The notes under the pieces are model-generated. The model was not told where the DNA came from. It made no database searches and worked only from the letters and a program-made list of their open reading frames with translations. This document shows positions 45,420 to 55,970 of a stretch of DNA of 64,000 nt, piece by piece (the stretch's first letter is position 1; each line of letters begins with the position of its first letter). The stretch spans positions 434,001 through 498,000 of the forward strand of contig NZ_FLKH01000012.1 in assembly GCF_900086715.1 (NCBI RefSeq), written 5' to 3'. The DNA comes from Gracilibacillus timonensis (GTDB lineage Bacteria; Bacillota; Bacilli; Bacillales; Amphibacillaceae). The position numbers and the translations under genes were made by a program.

Positions 45420-47927
45420 ATGCGTGGATTATTGAAAAAAGTATTCGGTGATGGAAATCAACGACAGCTGAAAGGGCTAGAAAAACTTGCAGATGAAATA
45501 GAAGCGTTAGAGCCAACAATACAACTATTATCAGATGATGAACTAAAAAATAAAACAGACAGTTTTAAACAAAGATATGGGCAAGGCGAAACAGTTGATG
45601 ATCTATTAGTAGAGGCCTTTGCAGTAGTGAGAGAGGCGGCCAAACGAGTGTTGGGTATGCGCCCTTTTTATGTTCAATTAGTTGGTGCTATTGCAATGCA
45701 TAAAGGTAATATTGCGGAGATGAAGACGGGGGAAGGAAAGACCTTAGCTTCCACCATGCCCGCCTATTTAAATGCCTTGACAGGAGAAGGGGTCCATATC
45801 ATCACTGTGAATGATTATCTGGCAGATCGTGACGCCCGTGAAATGGGAGAATTATATCAATTTCTTGGCCTATCGGTTGGCTTAAATCAAAATGGTATGG
45901 ATAAAGATGCCAAGCGCGAGGCTTATGCGGCAGATATTACCTATGGTACGAATAATGAATTCGGCTTTGATTATTTACGAGACAATATGGTGTTATATAA
46001 GGAACAAATGGTGCAACGTCAACTGCATTTTGCCATTATTGATGAGGTTGACTCTATTTTAATTGATGAGGCTAGAACGCCTTTGATTATTTCAGGAACT
46101 GCACAAAAGTCAGCTACTCTCTATCAACGAGCAAATATGTTTGTAAGGACGTTAAGCCAAGATGATTATACGTATGATGAAAAGACAAAAGCGGTTCAGC
46201 TGACCGAAGAAGGAATGAACAAGGCTGAAAATTTCTTTAATATCGATAACCTGTTTGATTTAAATAATGTGACATTAACGCACCATATTAATCAAGGCTT
46301 GAAGGCGCATATCGCTATGCATAGAGATACGGATTATGTGGTGGAAGAGGAACAAGTGGTGATTGTCGATCAATTCACCGGCCGTTTAATGAAAGGACGT
46401 CGCTATAGTGATGGCCTGCACCAGGCAATTGAAGCAAAAGAAAATTTGCCAATCCAAAATGAAAGCATGACATTGGCGTCTATCACCTTCCAGAACTTTT
46501 TCCGGATGTATAATAAATTAGCGGGGATGACGGGTACGGCAAAAACAGAAGAAGAGGAATTCAGAAACATTTATGCCATGGATGTCATTGCGATCCCGAC
46601 TAATAAGGAAATTATTCGTGAAGACCGCTCCGATCTAATCTTTAAATCAATGGATGGTAAATTTCAGGCGGTTGTCAATGAGATTAAACAACGCTATCAA
46701 ATTGGACAACCAGTACTGGTAGGGACAGTGGCGGTGGAAACATCAGAAATTATCTCAAACTTGTTGAAAAAGGCTGGGGTAAAGCATAATGTGTTAAATG
46801 CCAAAAACCACTACCGAGAAGCTGAGATTATTGAAAATGCAGGTCAACAGCATGCCGTAACGATCGCAACCAATATGGCAGGTCGTGGTACGGATATTAA
46901 ACTAGGAAAAGGAGTCACCGAATTAGGTGGTCTTGCCGTTATTGGCACCGAACGTCACGAGTCTCGTCGGATTGATAATCAATTACGTGGTCGTTCAGGA
47001 CGTCAAGGTGATCCTGGTATTACGCAATTCTATCTATCGATGGAAGATGAGCTAATGCGTCGTTTTGGTTCTGATAATATGCGTAATATGATGGAGCGAA
47101 TTGGTATGGATGATACACAACCAATTGAGAGTAAAATGGTTTCAAGGGCAGTAGAATCGGCACAAAAACGAGTAGAAGGAAACAACTTTGATGCACGTAA
47201 AACCGTCTTGTCCTATGACGATGTATTACGTCAGCAGCGTGAAATCATCTACAAACAACGTTTTGATGTGATAGATTCTGAAAACCTTCATGATATCATT
47301 GAGCAGATGATTCGCACAACCTTAGAAAGTACTGTATCTTCTTATGTCTCAGACGAAAGCGAAGAGGATACCAACTTGTCTGGTTTAGTCGAATATTTGC
47401 ATGGTAATCTTTTAGAAGAGGAATGGGTAACAGAATCAGATCTGCAAGGGAAAGATAAAGAGGAAGTTATCGAATGGCTGATGACGAAAATCCAAGAGAA
47501 ATATCAGCAAAAAGAAGAGGAATTTACTTCTGAGAAGATGCGTGAATTTGAGAAGGTTATCCTGCTGCGTACCGTGGATACCAAATGGATGGACCATATC
47601 GATCAAATGGACCAGCTTCGTCAAGGAATTCATTTACGAGCTTATGGACAAAACGATCCTCTTCGTGAATATCAGATGGAAGGCTTTGCGATGTTTGAGC
47701 AAATGGTCATGACGATCAATGAAGAAGTTGCCCGCTATGTCATGAAGGCTCAAATCAAAGATAATGTAAAACGTGAAGCAGTAGTGAAAGATACCCAAGC
47801 AGTATCTGGCGATGGTGAAAAGAAGAAAAAAGTGAAAAAACCATTTGTAAAGGCACAAGAAGTTGGACGGAATGATCCATGTCCTTGTGGCAGTGGGAAA
47901 AAATACAAAAACTGTCATGGAAGATAA
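45420..47927 (+). CDS. secA: Preprotein translocase ATPase SecA
   Basis: This 835-residue motor of the Sec pathway has Walker [12 protein letters not shown] with Lys107, the [19 protein letters not shown] motif, the preprotein cross-linking domain, and helicase motifs [14 protein letters not shown] and [15 protein letters not shown]. The C-terminal zinc tail is [14 protein letters not shown]. Length is normal for Bacillus. prfB follows 14 bp later. Confidence 0.97.
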   Translation: MRGLLKKVFGDGNQRQLKGLEKLADEIEALEPTIQLLSDDELKNKTDSFKQRYGQGETVDDLLVEAFAVVREAAKRVLGMRPFYVQLVGAIAMHKGNIAEMKTGEGKTLASTMPAYLNALTGEGVHIITVNDYLADRDAREMGELYQFLGLSVGLNQNGMDKDAKREAYAADITYGTNNEFGFDYLRDNMVLYKEQMVQRQLHFAIIDEVDSILIDEARTPLIISGTAQKSATLYQRANMFVRTLSQDDYTYDEKTKAVQLTEEGMNKAENFFNIDNLFDLNNVTLTHHINQGLKAHIAMHRDTDYVVEEEQVVIVDQFTGRLMKGRRYSDGLHQAIEAKENLPIQNESMTLASITFQNFFRMYNKLAGMTGTAKTEEEEFRNIYAMDVIAIPTNKEIIREDRSDLIFKSMDGKFQAVVNEIKQRYQIGQPVLVGTVAVETSEIISNLLKKAGVKHNVLNAKNHYREAEIIENAGQQHAVTIATNMAGRGTDIKLGKGVTELGGLAVIGTERHESRRIDNQLRGRSGRQGDPGITQFYLSMEDELMRRFGSDNMRNMMERIGMDDTQPIESKMVSRAVESAQKRVEGNNFDARKTVLSYDDVLRQQREIIYKQRFDVIDSENLHDIIEQMIRTTLESTVSSYVSDESEEDTNLSGLVEYLHGNLLEEEWVTESDLQGKDKEEVIEWLMTKIQEKYQQKEEEFTSEKMREFEKVILLRTVDTKWMDHIDQMDQLRQGIHLRAYGQNDPLREYQMEGFAMFEQMVMTINEEVARYVMKAQIKDNVKREAVVKDTQAVSGDGEKKKKVKKPFVKAQEVGRNDPCPCGSGKKYKNCHGR

Positions 47928-47941
47928 GATGAGGTGGAATA

Positions 47942-49046
47942 ATGGAATTAGTAGAAGTAAAACAGCAATTAAACAAAATGGCTAATCGTTTAGCGGACTT
48001 CAGGGGGTCTCTTTGACTTAGAAGCAAAGAGAGCTCGAATCGCTGAATTAGACGAGGAAATGACAGACCCCAATTTCTGGGATGATCAGCAACGTGCCCA
48101 GAAATTAATTGCCGAATCCAATGGCCTAAAAGAATTAGTCGAGAGTTTTGATGAAAATGAAGAATCCTTGGAGAATGCAGAGGTTTCTTATGAGTTGGTT
48201 AAAGAAGAGAATGATGAGGATTTACGAAATGATCTCGAGCAGGATGTGCAAGCGCTGGGTGAGGCATTAAATCGATTTGAATTGTTTATACTCTTGAGCG
48301 AACCATATGACAAAAACAATGCCATGTTAGAACTCCACCCAGGTGCTGGAGGTACGGAATCACAGGATTGGGCTAGTATGCTGTTGAGAATGTATACCAG
48401 ATGGGCAGAAGCAAAAGGGTTTAAGGTAGAAACATTGGATTATTTACCTGGTGATGAAGCTGGTATAAAAAGTGTAACCTTATTAATTAAAGGTCATAAT
48501 GCCTATGGTTATCTAAAGGCAGAAAAAGGAGTACATCGTTTGGTTCGAATTTCCCCTTTTGATTCTTCTGGACGGCGCCATACCTCGTTTGTTTCTTGCG
48601 ATGTGACACCAGAATTAGATGATGATATTGATGTGGATATTAATCCTGAAGATATTAAGGTGGATACGTATCGTTCTAGTGGAGCGGGTGGACAGCATGT
48701 CAATACGACCGATTCAGCCGTCCGTATGACGCACCTCCCTACGAACACGGTGGTCACCTGCCAGTCAGAACGGTCCCAAATCAAAAACAGGGAACAAGCA
48801 CTAAAGATGTTAAAGGCAAAGCTATACCAACTGGAAATGGAGAAACAGAGGCAAGAAAAGGAAGCTCTCCGCGGCGAACAAAAAGAAATTGGCTGGGGAA
48901 GTCAGATTCGCTCGTATGTATTTCATCCGTACTCGATGGTGAAGGATCATCGCACTGACCACGAAACAGGTAACACCCAAGCTGTGATGGATGGCGAGCT
49001 CGATCATTTTATTGATGCCTATTTACGCATTTCTATGAATAAATAA
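47942..49046 (+). CDS. prfB: Peptide chain release factor 2, with +1 programmed frameshift
   Basis: RF2 reads UGA and UAA. The first frame (47942-48013) encodes 24 residues and meets an in-frame TGA at 48014-48016 within AGGGGGTCTCTTTGAC, the known autoregulatory shift site (Shine-Dalgarno-like AGGGGG, CTT slippery codon, TGA, C). Reading resumes at 48015, giving 367 residues in total. The second part has the anticodon-like SPF loop ([14 protein letters not shown]) and the GGQ loop ([19 protein letters not shown]). GAGGTGGA precedes the start. Confidence 0.96.
48003..48017 (+). promoter_or_regulatory. RF2 frameshift signal
   Basis: GGGGGTCTCTTTGAC: the AGGGGG just upstream pairs with anti-Shine-Dalgarno, CTT is the slippery P-site codon, and TGA followed by C is a weak stop. 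Low RF2 favours the +1 shift. Confidence 0.93.
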
Positions 49047-49054
49047 GAATAATA

Positions 49055-49105
49055 TAAAAGCGGCAAGTAACATGATCTGAATTCAGGTTACTGCCGCTTT
49101 TGTTA
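49055..49105 (+). terminator. Terminator after prfB
   Basis: AAAAGCGGCAAGTAAC pairs with GTTACTGCCGCTTTT, with one mismatch, and ends in T's. Confidence 0.85.
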
Positions 49106-49613
49106 TACCCCTAGAGCACATCTCTCCAAAGCAAGACATGTATAAACCGCATGATATATGAGAGTTAAGGATTCACTGAAGTATAGTGAATAATAACCAC
49201 TCCACTTTAAAAGCCGTGTCCACATTTTTCTAAAGAAATCCTCGATGCACCACTTATTTTTTCCTATATGCTCCAATGTTTATTCCTTCTGATTATAATG
49301 AATTATTTTGACGAAATATGCTTGCTTAGGAATCACGAAGGTGTTAATATGCTGGAGTGATAGGCGGAGCATTTGTCAAAAAACTCCTTCCTGCGACACG
49401 CGAGTTTTAGTTAGCAAAAAACGTGCTAATGACTTATCCCCCTTTACCCGATTATTACAAAATCAAACATTTGAAATGAAATTGTAATATAATTTTCGTC
49501 AAAAAAAGGTGTAATTAATGTTATAATGTAAAAAGTGTGAGGGAATTCTGTCGATATTTTACATATTATGACACTAGCTTTATAAATCTATTACAAACAA
49601 AGGTGATATATAT
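49106..49613. other. 508-bp gap before ftsE
   Basis: No gene is supported. Frames are short and stop-rich. The region 49200-49430 may be decayed coding DNA but matches nothing I know. An extended -10 (TG-T-TATAAT, 49521-49526) without a good -35 is the likely ftsE promoter. B. subtilis carries cccB and yvjA-type genes here; they are absent. Confidence 0.5.
49518..49526 (+). promoter_or_regulatory. Extended -10 promoter element for ftsE
   Basis: TGTTATAAT: a consensus TATAAT with a TGn extension, about 90 bp before ftsE. The -35 is poor (GTCAAA). Confidence 0.45.
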
Positions 49614-50300
49614 ATGATAGAAATGAAAGATGTCCATATGACATATCCAAACGGGGTCATTGCTCTGAATGGAATCAACGTGAAGATTAAACAAGGGGAA
49701 TTTGTTTATATTGTTGGTCCGAGTGGTGCCGGAAAATCTACATTTACCAAGATGTTATTCCGCGAAGAAGTACCCGATAAGGGTAAGGTGACCATCAACC
49801 ATACCGATACCTCGAGTTTGAAATGGAAAGAAGTCCCTTATTTCAGAAGAAATGTAGGGGTTGTATTCCAAGATTTTCGATTACTGCCAAGGATGACGGT
49901 TTATGAAAATATTGCATTTGCCCTAGAGGTGATAGAAGAGTCGCCACGTAGTATTCGTAAACGAGTGATGGACGTCTTAGAGCAAGTAGGATTGAAAAAT
50001 AAGGCGCGCTTTATTCCAGATGAATTGTCTGGTGGGGAACAGCAGCGGGTGACCATCGCACGGGCTGTTGTTAATCGTCCTTCTTTATTAATTGCGGATG
50101 AGCCAACTGGAAATCTCGATCCTGAGACATCTTGGGAAATTATGCGTATTTTGGAAGAAATAAATGCAAGTGGCACGACCGTGTTAATGGCCACACACAG
50201 TAAAGAAATCGTAAATGCGGTGAAAAAGCGAGTCATTGCAATAGAAGATGGCGTCATTGTCCGTGACGAGCATCGAGGAGAGTATGGATATGAAATTTAG
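49614..50300 (+). CDS. ftsE: Cell division ABC ATPase FtsE
   Basis: This 228-residue ATPase has Walker A VGPSGAGKSTF, signature LSGGEQQRVTIARA and Walker B LLIADEPTGNLD. With FtsX it transmits ATP hydrolysis across the membrane to activate a peptidoglycan hydrolase. The start follows AAAGGTGATA. It overlaps ftsX by 11 bp. Confidence 0.97.
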   Translation: MIEMKDVHMTYPNGVIALNGINVKIKQGEFVYIVGPSGAGKSTFTKMLFREEVPDKGKVTINHTDTSSLKWKEVPYFRRNVGVVFQDFRLLPRMTVYENIAFALEVIEESPRSIRKRVMDVLEQVGLKNKARFIPDELSGGEQQRVTIARAVVNRPSLLIADEPTGNLDPETSWEIMRILEEINASGTTVLMATHSKEIVNAVKKRVIAIEDGVIVRDEHRGEYGYEI

Positions 50301-51183
50301 TACGTTAAAGCGACACCTAAAAGAAGGAGCCAAGAATACTTGGCGTAATGGCTGGATGACAATAGCTTCGGTAGGGGCGGTTACAACAACCCTGATACTA
50401 GTAGGCGTATTTTTAGTATTAATGCTGAACTTAAACCACATTGCCGACGAACTGGAAGAAGATGTGCAGATCAAGGCATTAGTGGAGTTAACGACAGAAG
50501 AGGAAGATATTGATGAAATAGAGGAAGGAATTGACCAAATTTCGGGGATTGAGAGTGTAGAATTTCTTTCCAGAGAAGAAGAATTAGATAGTTTAATAGA
50601 AAGTTTCGGTGAGCAAGGTCAGGCATGGGGATTGTATGAACAAGATAACCCATTGAATGATGCCTTTGTCGTCAGTGCGACAGATCCGCAAGAAACAGAG
50701 AGAATAGCAGAAGAAATTGAAGAAATTGATTTTGTCGATAGTGTTAATTACGGTCAAGAATATGTGGATACACTGTTTGAATTCAATAATTATGCTAGAA
50801 ATATAGGTTTGGTATTAATTGTCGCATTGGTGTTTACGGCTATTTTCTTGATATCTAACACGATCAAAATAACCATTATGGCTAGAAAGAAAGAGATAGG
50901 AATTATGAAATTGGTAGGTGCAACCAATAACTTTATTCGCCTTCCATTCTTTGTAGAAGGATTATTGTTAGGAGTCCTGGGAAGTCTTATTCCGATAGGG
51001 ATCATTCTTGGGGGGTACTATTATTTGACCCAAAATATCGTTGTTTTCCAAGAATTTAATTTTATAAAGATACTCTCATTTTATCCATTTGCCTTCCAAG
51101 TTGCCGGTATTATTCTAGCAATTGGTGCCATCATTGGTGTGTGGGGAAGCTTGATGAGTGTTCGGAAGTTTTTAAAAGTATAG
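50290..51183 (+). CDS. ftsX: Cell division membrane protein FtsX
   Basis: This 297-residue permease-like subunit has an N-terminal amphipathic region with RNGWMTIASVG, TM1 (about 25-45), an acidic extracellular domain (48-160) that contacts the hydrolase, and three C-terminal TMs (about 170-190, 218-240, 265-288). ATG 50290 gives proper spacing (9 bp) from AGGAG. The length matches B. subtilis FtsX (296). Confidence 0.95.
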   Translation: MKFSTLKRHLKEGAKNTWRNGWMTIASVGAVTTTLILVGVFLVLMLNLNHIADELEEDVQIKALVELTTEEEDIDEIEEGIDQISGIESVEFLSREEELDSLIESFGEQGQAWGLYEQDNPLNDAFVVSATDPQETERIAEEIEEIDFVDSVNYGQEYVDTLFEFNNYARNIGLVLIVALVFTAIFLISNTIKITIMARKKEIGIMKLVGATNNFIRLPFFVEGLLLGVLGSLIPIGIILGGYYYLTQNIVVFQEFNFIKILSFYPFAFQVAGIILAIGAIIGVWGSLMSVRKFLKV

Positions 51184-51219
51184 ACACAGAAAAGATCGAC
51201 GAGAGGGGAATCGTGATTT

Positions 51220-52800
51220 ATGCGAAAAAGAATGCTGACAATGGGAATGACTGTACTACTTACTGGTTTTTTTACTTTCCAAACCGTCTCTGCTGAATCA
51301 TCAGAAGACGTACAGCAGGAAATTGACTCATTGCAACGAGAGCAAGAGGAATTAAATCAAAAATCGAACGAAACACAACAAGAAAAACAACAAACAGAAG
51401 AAAAAATTTCCGAAAATCAATCGAAGCAATCATCAACAGAAAGTGAACTTGACAATATTAATGCTGACCTCGAAGAGACGCAAGCGGAACTAGAAGCAAA
51501 ACAGGCAGAGGTTTCTGAAACAAATGGCAAGATCGCTGATACAGAGGCAGATATTACAGCAACAGAAGATGAAATTGCACAAGTGAAAGAAGAAATTGAA
51601 CGTTTAGAAGAAGAAATTAAACAATTAGAAGAAGAGATTGTGGAGTTAGAAGAAAAAATTGCTTCGCGTGAGAAATTATTAAAAGAAAGATTACGATCCA
51701 TGCAGCAAAATGGCGGGAACACCAATTATTTGGAAGTATTGCTTGGTGCAAAGGACTTTGGTGATTTCATCAACCGTGCCACGGCTGTGAATAAGATAAT
51801 GGATTCCGATAAGAAAATTATGGAAGAGCAAGAAGCGGACAAGAAGAAGTTAGAAGAAAACAAAACCAAAGTTGAGGCAAATAAACAAGCGGTCGAAGAG
51901 AATAAACAATCATTAGAAGACAAGCAAGCTTCTTTAGAGGAAAGCAAAAGTGCCCTAGAGGATGAGAAAGGACAGCTGCTTTCTCAAGAAGAAGAGCTAG
52001 AAGGTATCCAATCTACTTTAAATGATCAGGTGTCCGAAAAAGAAGCGATCATGGGTGATCTTGAAGTAGAAGAAGAAAGTTTACAAGAAGAACAATTAAC
52101 ACAGGAAGAGGAACAGCAATTAATCAATGCACAGGCAGCAGCAATTGAACAGGCAATGGCTGATGCAGAATCAGAAAAACAACGTCTCGAGCAACAAGCA
52201 AAAGAAGAAGCAGAGCGTAAAGAAAGAGAAAGAAAAGAAGCGGAACGTAAGGCTGCGGAAGAAAAACAAGCGAGTGAATCAAGTAGCGATCAAAGCAGTG
52301 GAAGTGATCAAAGCACTAGCGGTGGTAGCGACGATGGTGATGAGGAAGAACCATCTACACCATCAACGACACAAACTGCGACTCAATCAGTAAGCAGCAG
52401 TGGTTTTATTCGTCCGACAAATGGCTCGATTTCTTCACCTTTTGATCCTAATCGACTACATCCTATTCATGGAGTGGTAAAACCACACAATGGTACAGAC
52501 TTCACCTCTTCAGCTGGATTGTCGATTAAGGCAGCGGCAAGTGGTACAGTCTCCTTTGCAGGTTGGATGAGTGGTTACGGAAACACGATTATGATTACAC
52601 ACTATATTGATGGCAAGGCCTATTCCACCTTATATGGACACTTGGCAAGCATAAACGTTTCAAACAATCAATCGGTCAGCCAAGGGCAAAACATTGCAGT
52701 TATGGGGAATACTGGTGGTTCAACGGGTGTACATTTACACTTTGAAATCCATCCAGGCGGTTATAAAAACCCAGTTGATCCAATGCAATACCTTAACTAA
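51220..52800 (+). CDS. Secreted M23 peptidoglycan endopeptidase with coiled coil
   Basis: This 526-residue protein has a signal peptide (1-25, cut after SAE or VSA), a long coiled coil of Glu/Gln/Lys heptads (about 26-130 and 180-365), a Ser-rich linker (about 350-395) and a C-terminal M23/LytM domain. Zinc ligands are His423 and Asp427 (HNGTD) plus His505 and His507 (VHLHFE), all intact. It resembles EnvC/PcsB-type FtsEX effectors and is adjacent to ftsEX. B. subtilis FtsEX instead uses CwlO, which has an NlpC/P60 domain. Confidence 0.92.
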   Translation: MRKRMLTMGMTVLLTGFFTFQTVSAESSEDVQQEIDSLQREQEELNQKSNETQQEKQQTEEKISENQSKQSSTESELDNINADLEETQAELEAKQAEVSETNGKIADTEADITATEDEIAQVKEEIERLEEEIKQLEEEIVELEEKIASREKLLKERLRSMQQNGGNTNYLEVLLGAKDFGDFINRATAVNKIMDSDKKIMEEQEADKKKLEENKTKVEANKQAVEENKQSLEDKQASLEESKSALEDEKGQLLSQEEELEGIQSTLNDQVSEKEAIMGDLEVEEESLQEEQLTQEEEQQLINAQAAAIEQAMADAESEKQRLEQQAKEEAERKERERKEAERKAAEEKQASESSSDQSSGSDQSTSGGSDDGDEEEPSTPSTTQTATQSVSSSGFIRPTNGSISSPFDPNRLHPIHGVVKPHNGTDFTSSAGLSIKAAASGTVSFAGWMSGYGNTIMITHYIDGKAYSTLYGHLASINVSNNQSVSQGQNIAVMGNTGGSTGVHLHFEIHPGGYKNPVDPMQYLN

Positions 52801-52826
52801 TAGTGATTCGTAACTGACATTTACAT

Positions 52827-52862
52827 AAAAAGACATCACAAAATACTTGTGATGTCTTTTTT
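52827..52862 (+). terminator. Terminator after the M23 gene
   Basis: AAAAGACATCACAA pairs with TTGTGATGTCTTTT, ending in T's. Confidence 0.92.
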
Positions 52863-52969
52863 AAACCTTCATAATATAGAAGTAGAGGCGTAGATTTATA
52901 ATAGAGATAAAAGTAATAAAAAGGAAGTGTGGACAACGGCCTCATTTTCTAATATAACGAGGTGGAGCA

Positions 52970-54448
52970 ATGAATATGAACAAGAAAAAATTTGTTTTAA
53001 TAATGGTTTTATCTGCTTGCTTGGGAGCCGTCATTACTTTTGCTGGTATATCGGTATTTAGCAGTGGCTTGTTGACGGACAACAATCAAGGCAGTGTGGC
53101 AGGCTCAGATAGCGGCTTATCCTTAGGCGCGCAGCAAGGCGAGGAAGTCAGTTCTGGCGAAATGGAAAAGGTGGCTAATGCATTTTCTGTTATTAAGCAA
53201 AATTATGTGGAAGGTGCAGAGGATGACCAATTGATTGAAGGGGCGATTCAAGGAATGCTTGAATCACTGGATGATCCACATAGTGTTTATATGGATCAAG
53301 AAACCATGGAGCAATTTAATGAGCAGATTGAATCGTCCTTTGAAGGTATCGGCACAGAGGTATCTATGCAGGATGGTAAGGTCACCATTATTGCTCCAAT
53401 CAAGGATACACCTGCGGAAAAAGAGGGCTTAAGGCCAAATGATCAAATTCTAGCGGTGGACGGCGAAAGTATAGAAGGTCTTGATTTATATGAAGCGGTT
53501 AATAAGATCCGCGGAGAAAAAGGAACGGAAGTAGTCTTAGATATCCAACGTCCAGGCGTAGAAGAAACCTTGGAGGTAGAGATAACCAGGGATTCCATCC
53601 CGATTGAAACGGTATATTCAGAGACAGAAGAAGTGGATGGTAAATTGATCGGTGTGTTACAGTTAACCTCTTTTGCGGAAGATACTGCCGCTGATATCGA
53701 ACAGGAGTTGACCAATTTAGAAGATCAAGGCATTGAAGGGCTTGTGATCGATGTGCGTGGTAATCCAGGTGGTTTACTGCCTGCCGTACAGGATATATTG
53801 AAGCAGTTTATCCCTGAAGACAAGCCTTATATGCAGACAGAGGATCCGACTGGTAAGAAAACCAGATATTTCTCCGATACGGATGAGGTCAAGGATTACC
53901 CGATTGTCACTTTAATTAATGAGGGAAGTGCTTCGGCTTCTGAGATATTGGCAAGTGCGCTAAATGAAACACAAGGCTATGATATCGTAGGAGAAACATC
54001 CTTTGGAAAAGGAACGGTGCAACAAACGGTTTCGATGGGGGATGGCAGTACGATAAAAATCACCACACTTAAATGGTTAACACCGGATGGTAATTCTATC
54101 AATGAAGTAGGTGTAGAGCCAACCATTGAACAAAAAATGCCTGATTATTATTACACAAGTCCGATTCAAATTGATCAACCGCTAAGCTTTGATCAAAGTG
54201 ATAGTAAAATTGCCAATGCGCAAACCATGTTGGATGGCTTAGGCTATTCCCCTGGACGAACAGATGGTTATTTTAATGAGGAGACGCAACAGGCTGTGGA
54301 ATCATTCCAGTCCGACCATGATCTATCTGCCAACGGAGAAATCAATGAAGAGACAGCAGAAGTGTTACAGACCGAGATCATTGAACATGTAAGAGAGGGG
54401 GAAGACGACCTGCAGCTGGAAAAGGCATTAGAAGCAGTTACGCAATAA
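52970..54448 (+). CDS. ctpB: C-terminal processing peptidase CtpB (S41)
   Basis: This 492-residue secreted serine protease has an N-terminal membrane anchor (8-30), a PDZ domain (about 105-190), the S41 core with EGSASASEILA (Ser within residues 320-324) and base Lys347 in FGKGTVQQ, and a C-terminal peptidoglycan-binding domain (LGYSPGRTDGYFNEET...). In B. subtilis CtpB helps activate sigma-K by cleaving SpoIVFA, consistent with a sporulation-capable lineage. Confidence 0.94.
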   Translation: MNMNKKKFVLIMVLSACLGAVITFAGISVFSSGLLTDNNQGSVAGSDSGLSLGAQQGEEVSSGEMEKVANAFSVIKQNYVEGAEDDQLIEGAIQGMLESLDDPHSVYMDQETMEQFNEQIESSFEGIGTEVSMQDGKVTIIAPIKDTPAEKEGLRPNDQILAVDGESIEGLDLYEAVNKIRGEKGTEVVLDIQRPGVEETLEVEITRDSIPIETVYSETEEVDGKLIGVLQLTSFAEDTAADIEQELTNLEDQGIEGLVIDVRGNPGGLLPAVQDILKQFIPEDKPYMQTEDPTGKKTRYFSDTDEVKDYPIVTLINEGSASASEILASALNETQGYDIVGETSFGKGTVQQTVSMGDGSTIKITTLKWLTPDGNSINEVGVEPTIEQKMPDYYYTSPIQIDQPLSFDQSDSKIANAQTMLDGLGYSPGRTDGYFNEETQQAVESFQSDHDLSANGEINEETAEVLQTEIIEHVREGEDDLQLEKALEAVTQ

Positions 54449-54459
54449 GGCTCATTGAA

Positions 54460-54498
54460 TAAAAGGGAGGGGATTCATTCTCTTCCTTTTTGTTTGTT
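54460..54498 (+). terminator. Terminator after ctpB
   Basis: AAAAGGGAG pairs imperfectly with CTCTTCCTTTT, followed by TTTGTTTG. Confidence 0.6.
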
Positions 54499-54507
54499 AA
54501 CTTTTAA

Positions 54508-54553
54508 GCTTATGGACAGAGGACCGAGATTCGCTCTCTCTAGTCCGTAAGAA
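54508..54553 (-). repeat. Single diverged copy of the GGACTG-family repeat
   Basis: On the minus strand it reads TTACGGACTAGAGAGAGCGA, then ATCTCGGTCC and TGTCCATAAG. This matches the last unit of the 28296 array (GGACTGGAGAGAGCAAATCG) and keeps the GGAC/GTCC ends. It lies 26 kb from that array, in the ctpB-minJ gap. Confidence 0.75.
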
Positions 54554-54771
54554 ATCCTATTTCCTGGTGCTGCCTCTCCTTGAAGTACTCGTCAGGCATA
54601 GCAAAACAAACAAACTTTTCACTAGGGAATTCAAATAATGGAAAGCCACATTTGCGTTTCACCGCAATTAATAGTAAAGTATGAATAGATTATCTTGCAA
54701 ACTAATAAGCTATTAAAACGTAATGAAGCGTCATCGTACAAAATGAACATAGTCAGAAGGGATTGTTTAAG

Positions 54772-55929
54772 GTGGAATGGTTGACAGAGATTGGCTTAAC
54801 AATTGGTCGTGCTTTTATACAGCCGTTTATCTATTTATTTTTTCTATTGATTTGGTTAAGTGGATACCTGCGAATGAAAAAAGATAGAAAAACGACAGGT
54901 GCTAGGGTTTCTCCCTTTTTTTATGAAACAAGACATACTTGGTCAATCTCCTTGATCGCTGGTTTATTATTGTCTATTCTGGCGATTCTAAGCGGCTTCA
55001 TTTTTACCGTGCCGTTTGCGCTTCTCGTTGGAGCAGTGATGTTACTGGTTGGCCTTGCTGGAAGATTCAGCTGGCTGTCGGCGGGATATGCTTTAACGAT
55101 TGCCTCCTTGTTGCTAATTGTTATTCAAATGTATGGAGAGCCTTATCTGCCAGCATTTATCATGGAATATGCCCAAGAGATAGATGTGTTTTTTCTCCCG
55201 TTCTTGATCGGCTTATTATTATTAATAGAAGCTTGTCATTTATGGAGGATTAGGAGTGAAGACAGTTTTCCTGAATACATAAAAAGTGTCAGAGGTAAAA
55301 GGATAGGACAGCATCGTATCAAAAAAATAACCCTTATTCCGATTCTGACGCTTTTACCTGGAGGGTGGATCGAACCATTTGCCGATTGGTGGCCGTTGAT
55401 TCCCATTGGTGAACAGTCTTATGCCCTGATTCTGGTTCCTTATTTATTGGGTTTTGAATATGTGGTGAAGACAAGCTTACCTCAAACGGCTGGTAAGTGG
55501 CTGGGCAATCGCCATCTTTGGTTAGCTTTAGTCGTGCTTCTGCTCTCTGCTGGCAGTTATTATATTGACTGGGTCGGCTATATTGCTTTAGCGGTAGCCT
55601 TGTTTGGAAAAGAGGTTATTTACTATTTCCTCCGCAGACAAGAGAAGAAACAACGTATGTATTTCCAACCCCATGAACAGCATTTGCTTGTGCTGGGCAT
55701 CTTAGCGGACACACCAGCTGTTGATTTAGGTTTAGTACCGGGGGAACAGATTATTAAAGTGAATGATCAAAATGTCAGCACAGAAGATGAATTTTATCAG
55801 GTCATCAATCAAAACCGTGCTTACTGTAAGCTTAGTATTAAGGATTTAGATGGGGAAATTCGTTTTGCGCAGCGAGCTTTATATGATGGAGATCACTATA
55901 AATTAGGGATTTTATTTGTTTCCCAATGA
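54772..55929 (+). CDS. minJ: Topological cell-division factor MinJ
   Basis: This 385-residue integral membrane protein has about eight TM helices and a C-terminal PDZ domain (HLLVLGILADTPAVDLGLVPGEQIIKVNDQNV). It bridges DivIVA to MinD in Bacillus. Position after ctpB matches B. subtilis yvjD. GTG 54772 is preferred because AGAAGGGA then has 9-bp spacing; TTG at 54763 touches that site directly. Confidence 0.88.
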   Translation: MEWLTEIGLTIGRAFIQPFIYLFFLLIWLSGYLRMKKDRKTTGARVSPFFYETRHTWSISLIAGLLLSILAILSGFIFTVPFALLVGAVMLLVGLAGRFSWLSAGYALTIASLLLIVIQMYGEPYLPAFIMEYAQEIDVFFLPFLIGLLLLIEACHLWRIRSEDSFPEYIKSVRGKRIGQHRIKKITLIPILTLLPGGWIEPFADWWPLIPIGEQSYALILVPYLLGFEYVVKTSLPQTAGKWLGNRHLWLALVVLLLSAGSYYIDWVGYIALAVALFGKEVIYYFLRRQEKKQRMYFQPHEQHLLVLGILADTPAVDLGLVPGEQIIKVNDQNVSTEDEFYQVINQNRAYCKLSIKDLDGEIRFAQRALYDGDHYKLGILFVSQ

Positions 55930-55970
55930 AAAAACAGGAGGGCCCGATTAAAGGCTCTCCTGTTTTTCGT
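55928..55970. terminator. Bidirectional terminator between minJ and the SNF2 gene
   Basis: AAAACAGGAG pairs with CTCCTGTTTT; T-runs on both strands serve the convergent genes. Confidence 0.85.

Noticed and set aside
48060-49046. prfB as a 328-residue gene starting at 48060
   Set aside because: The upstream 24 codons and frameshift signal at 48003-48017 show the true start is 47942.
49200-49430. Suspected decayed insertion sequence before ftsE
   Set aside because: No terminal repeats or recognisable transposase residues could be found by eye.
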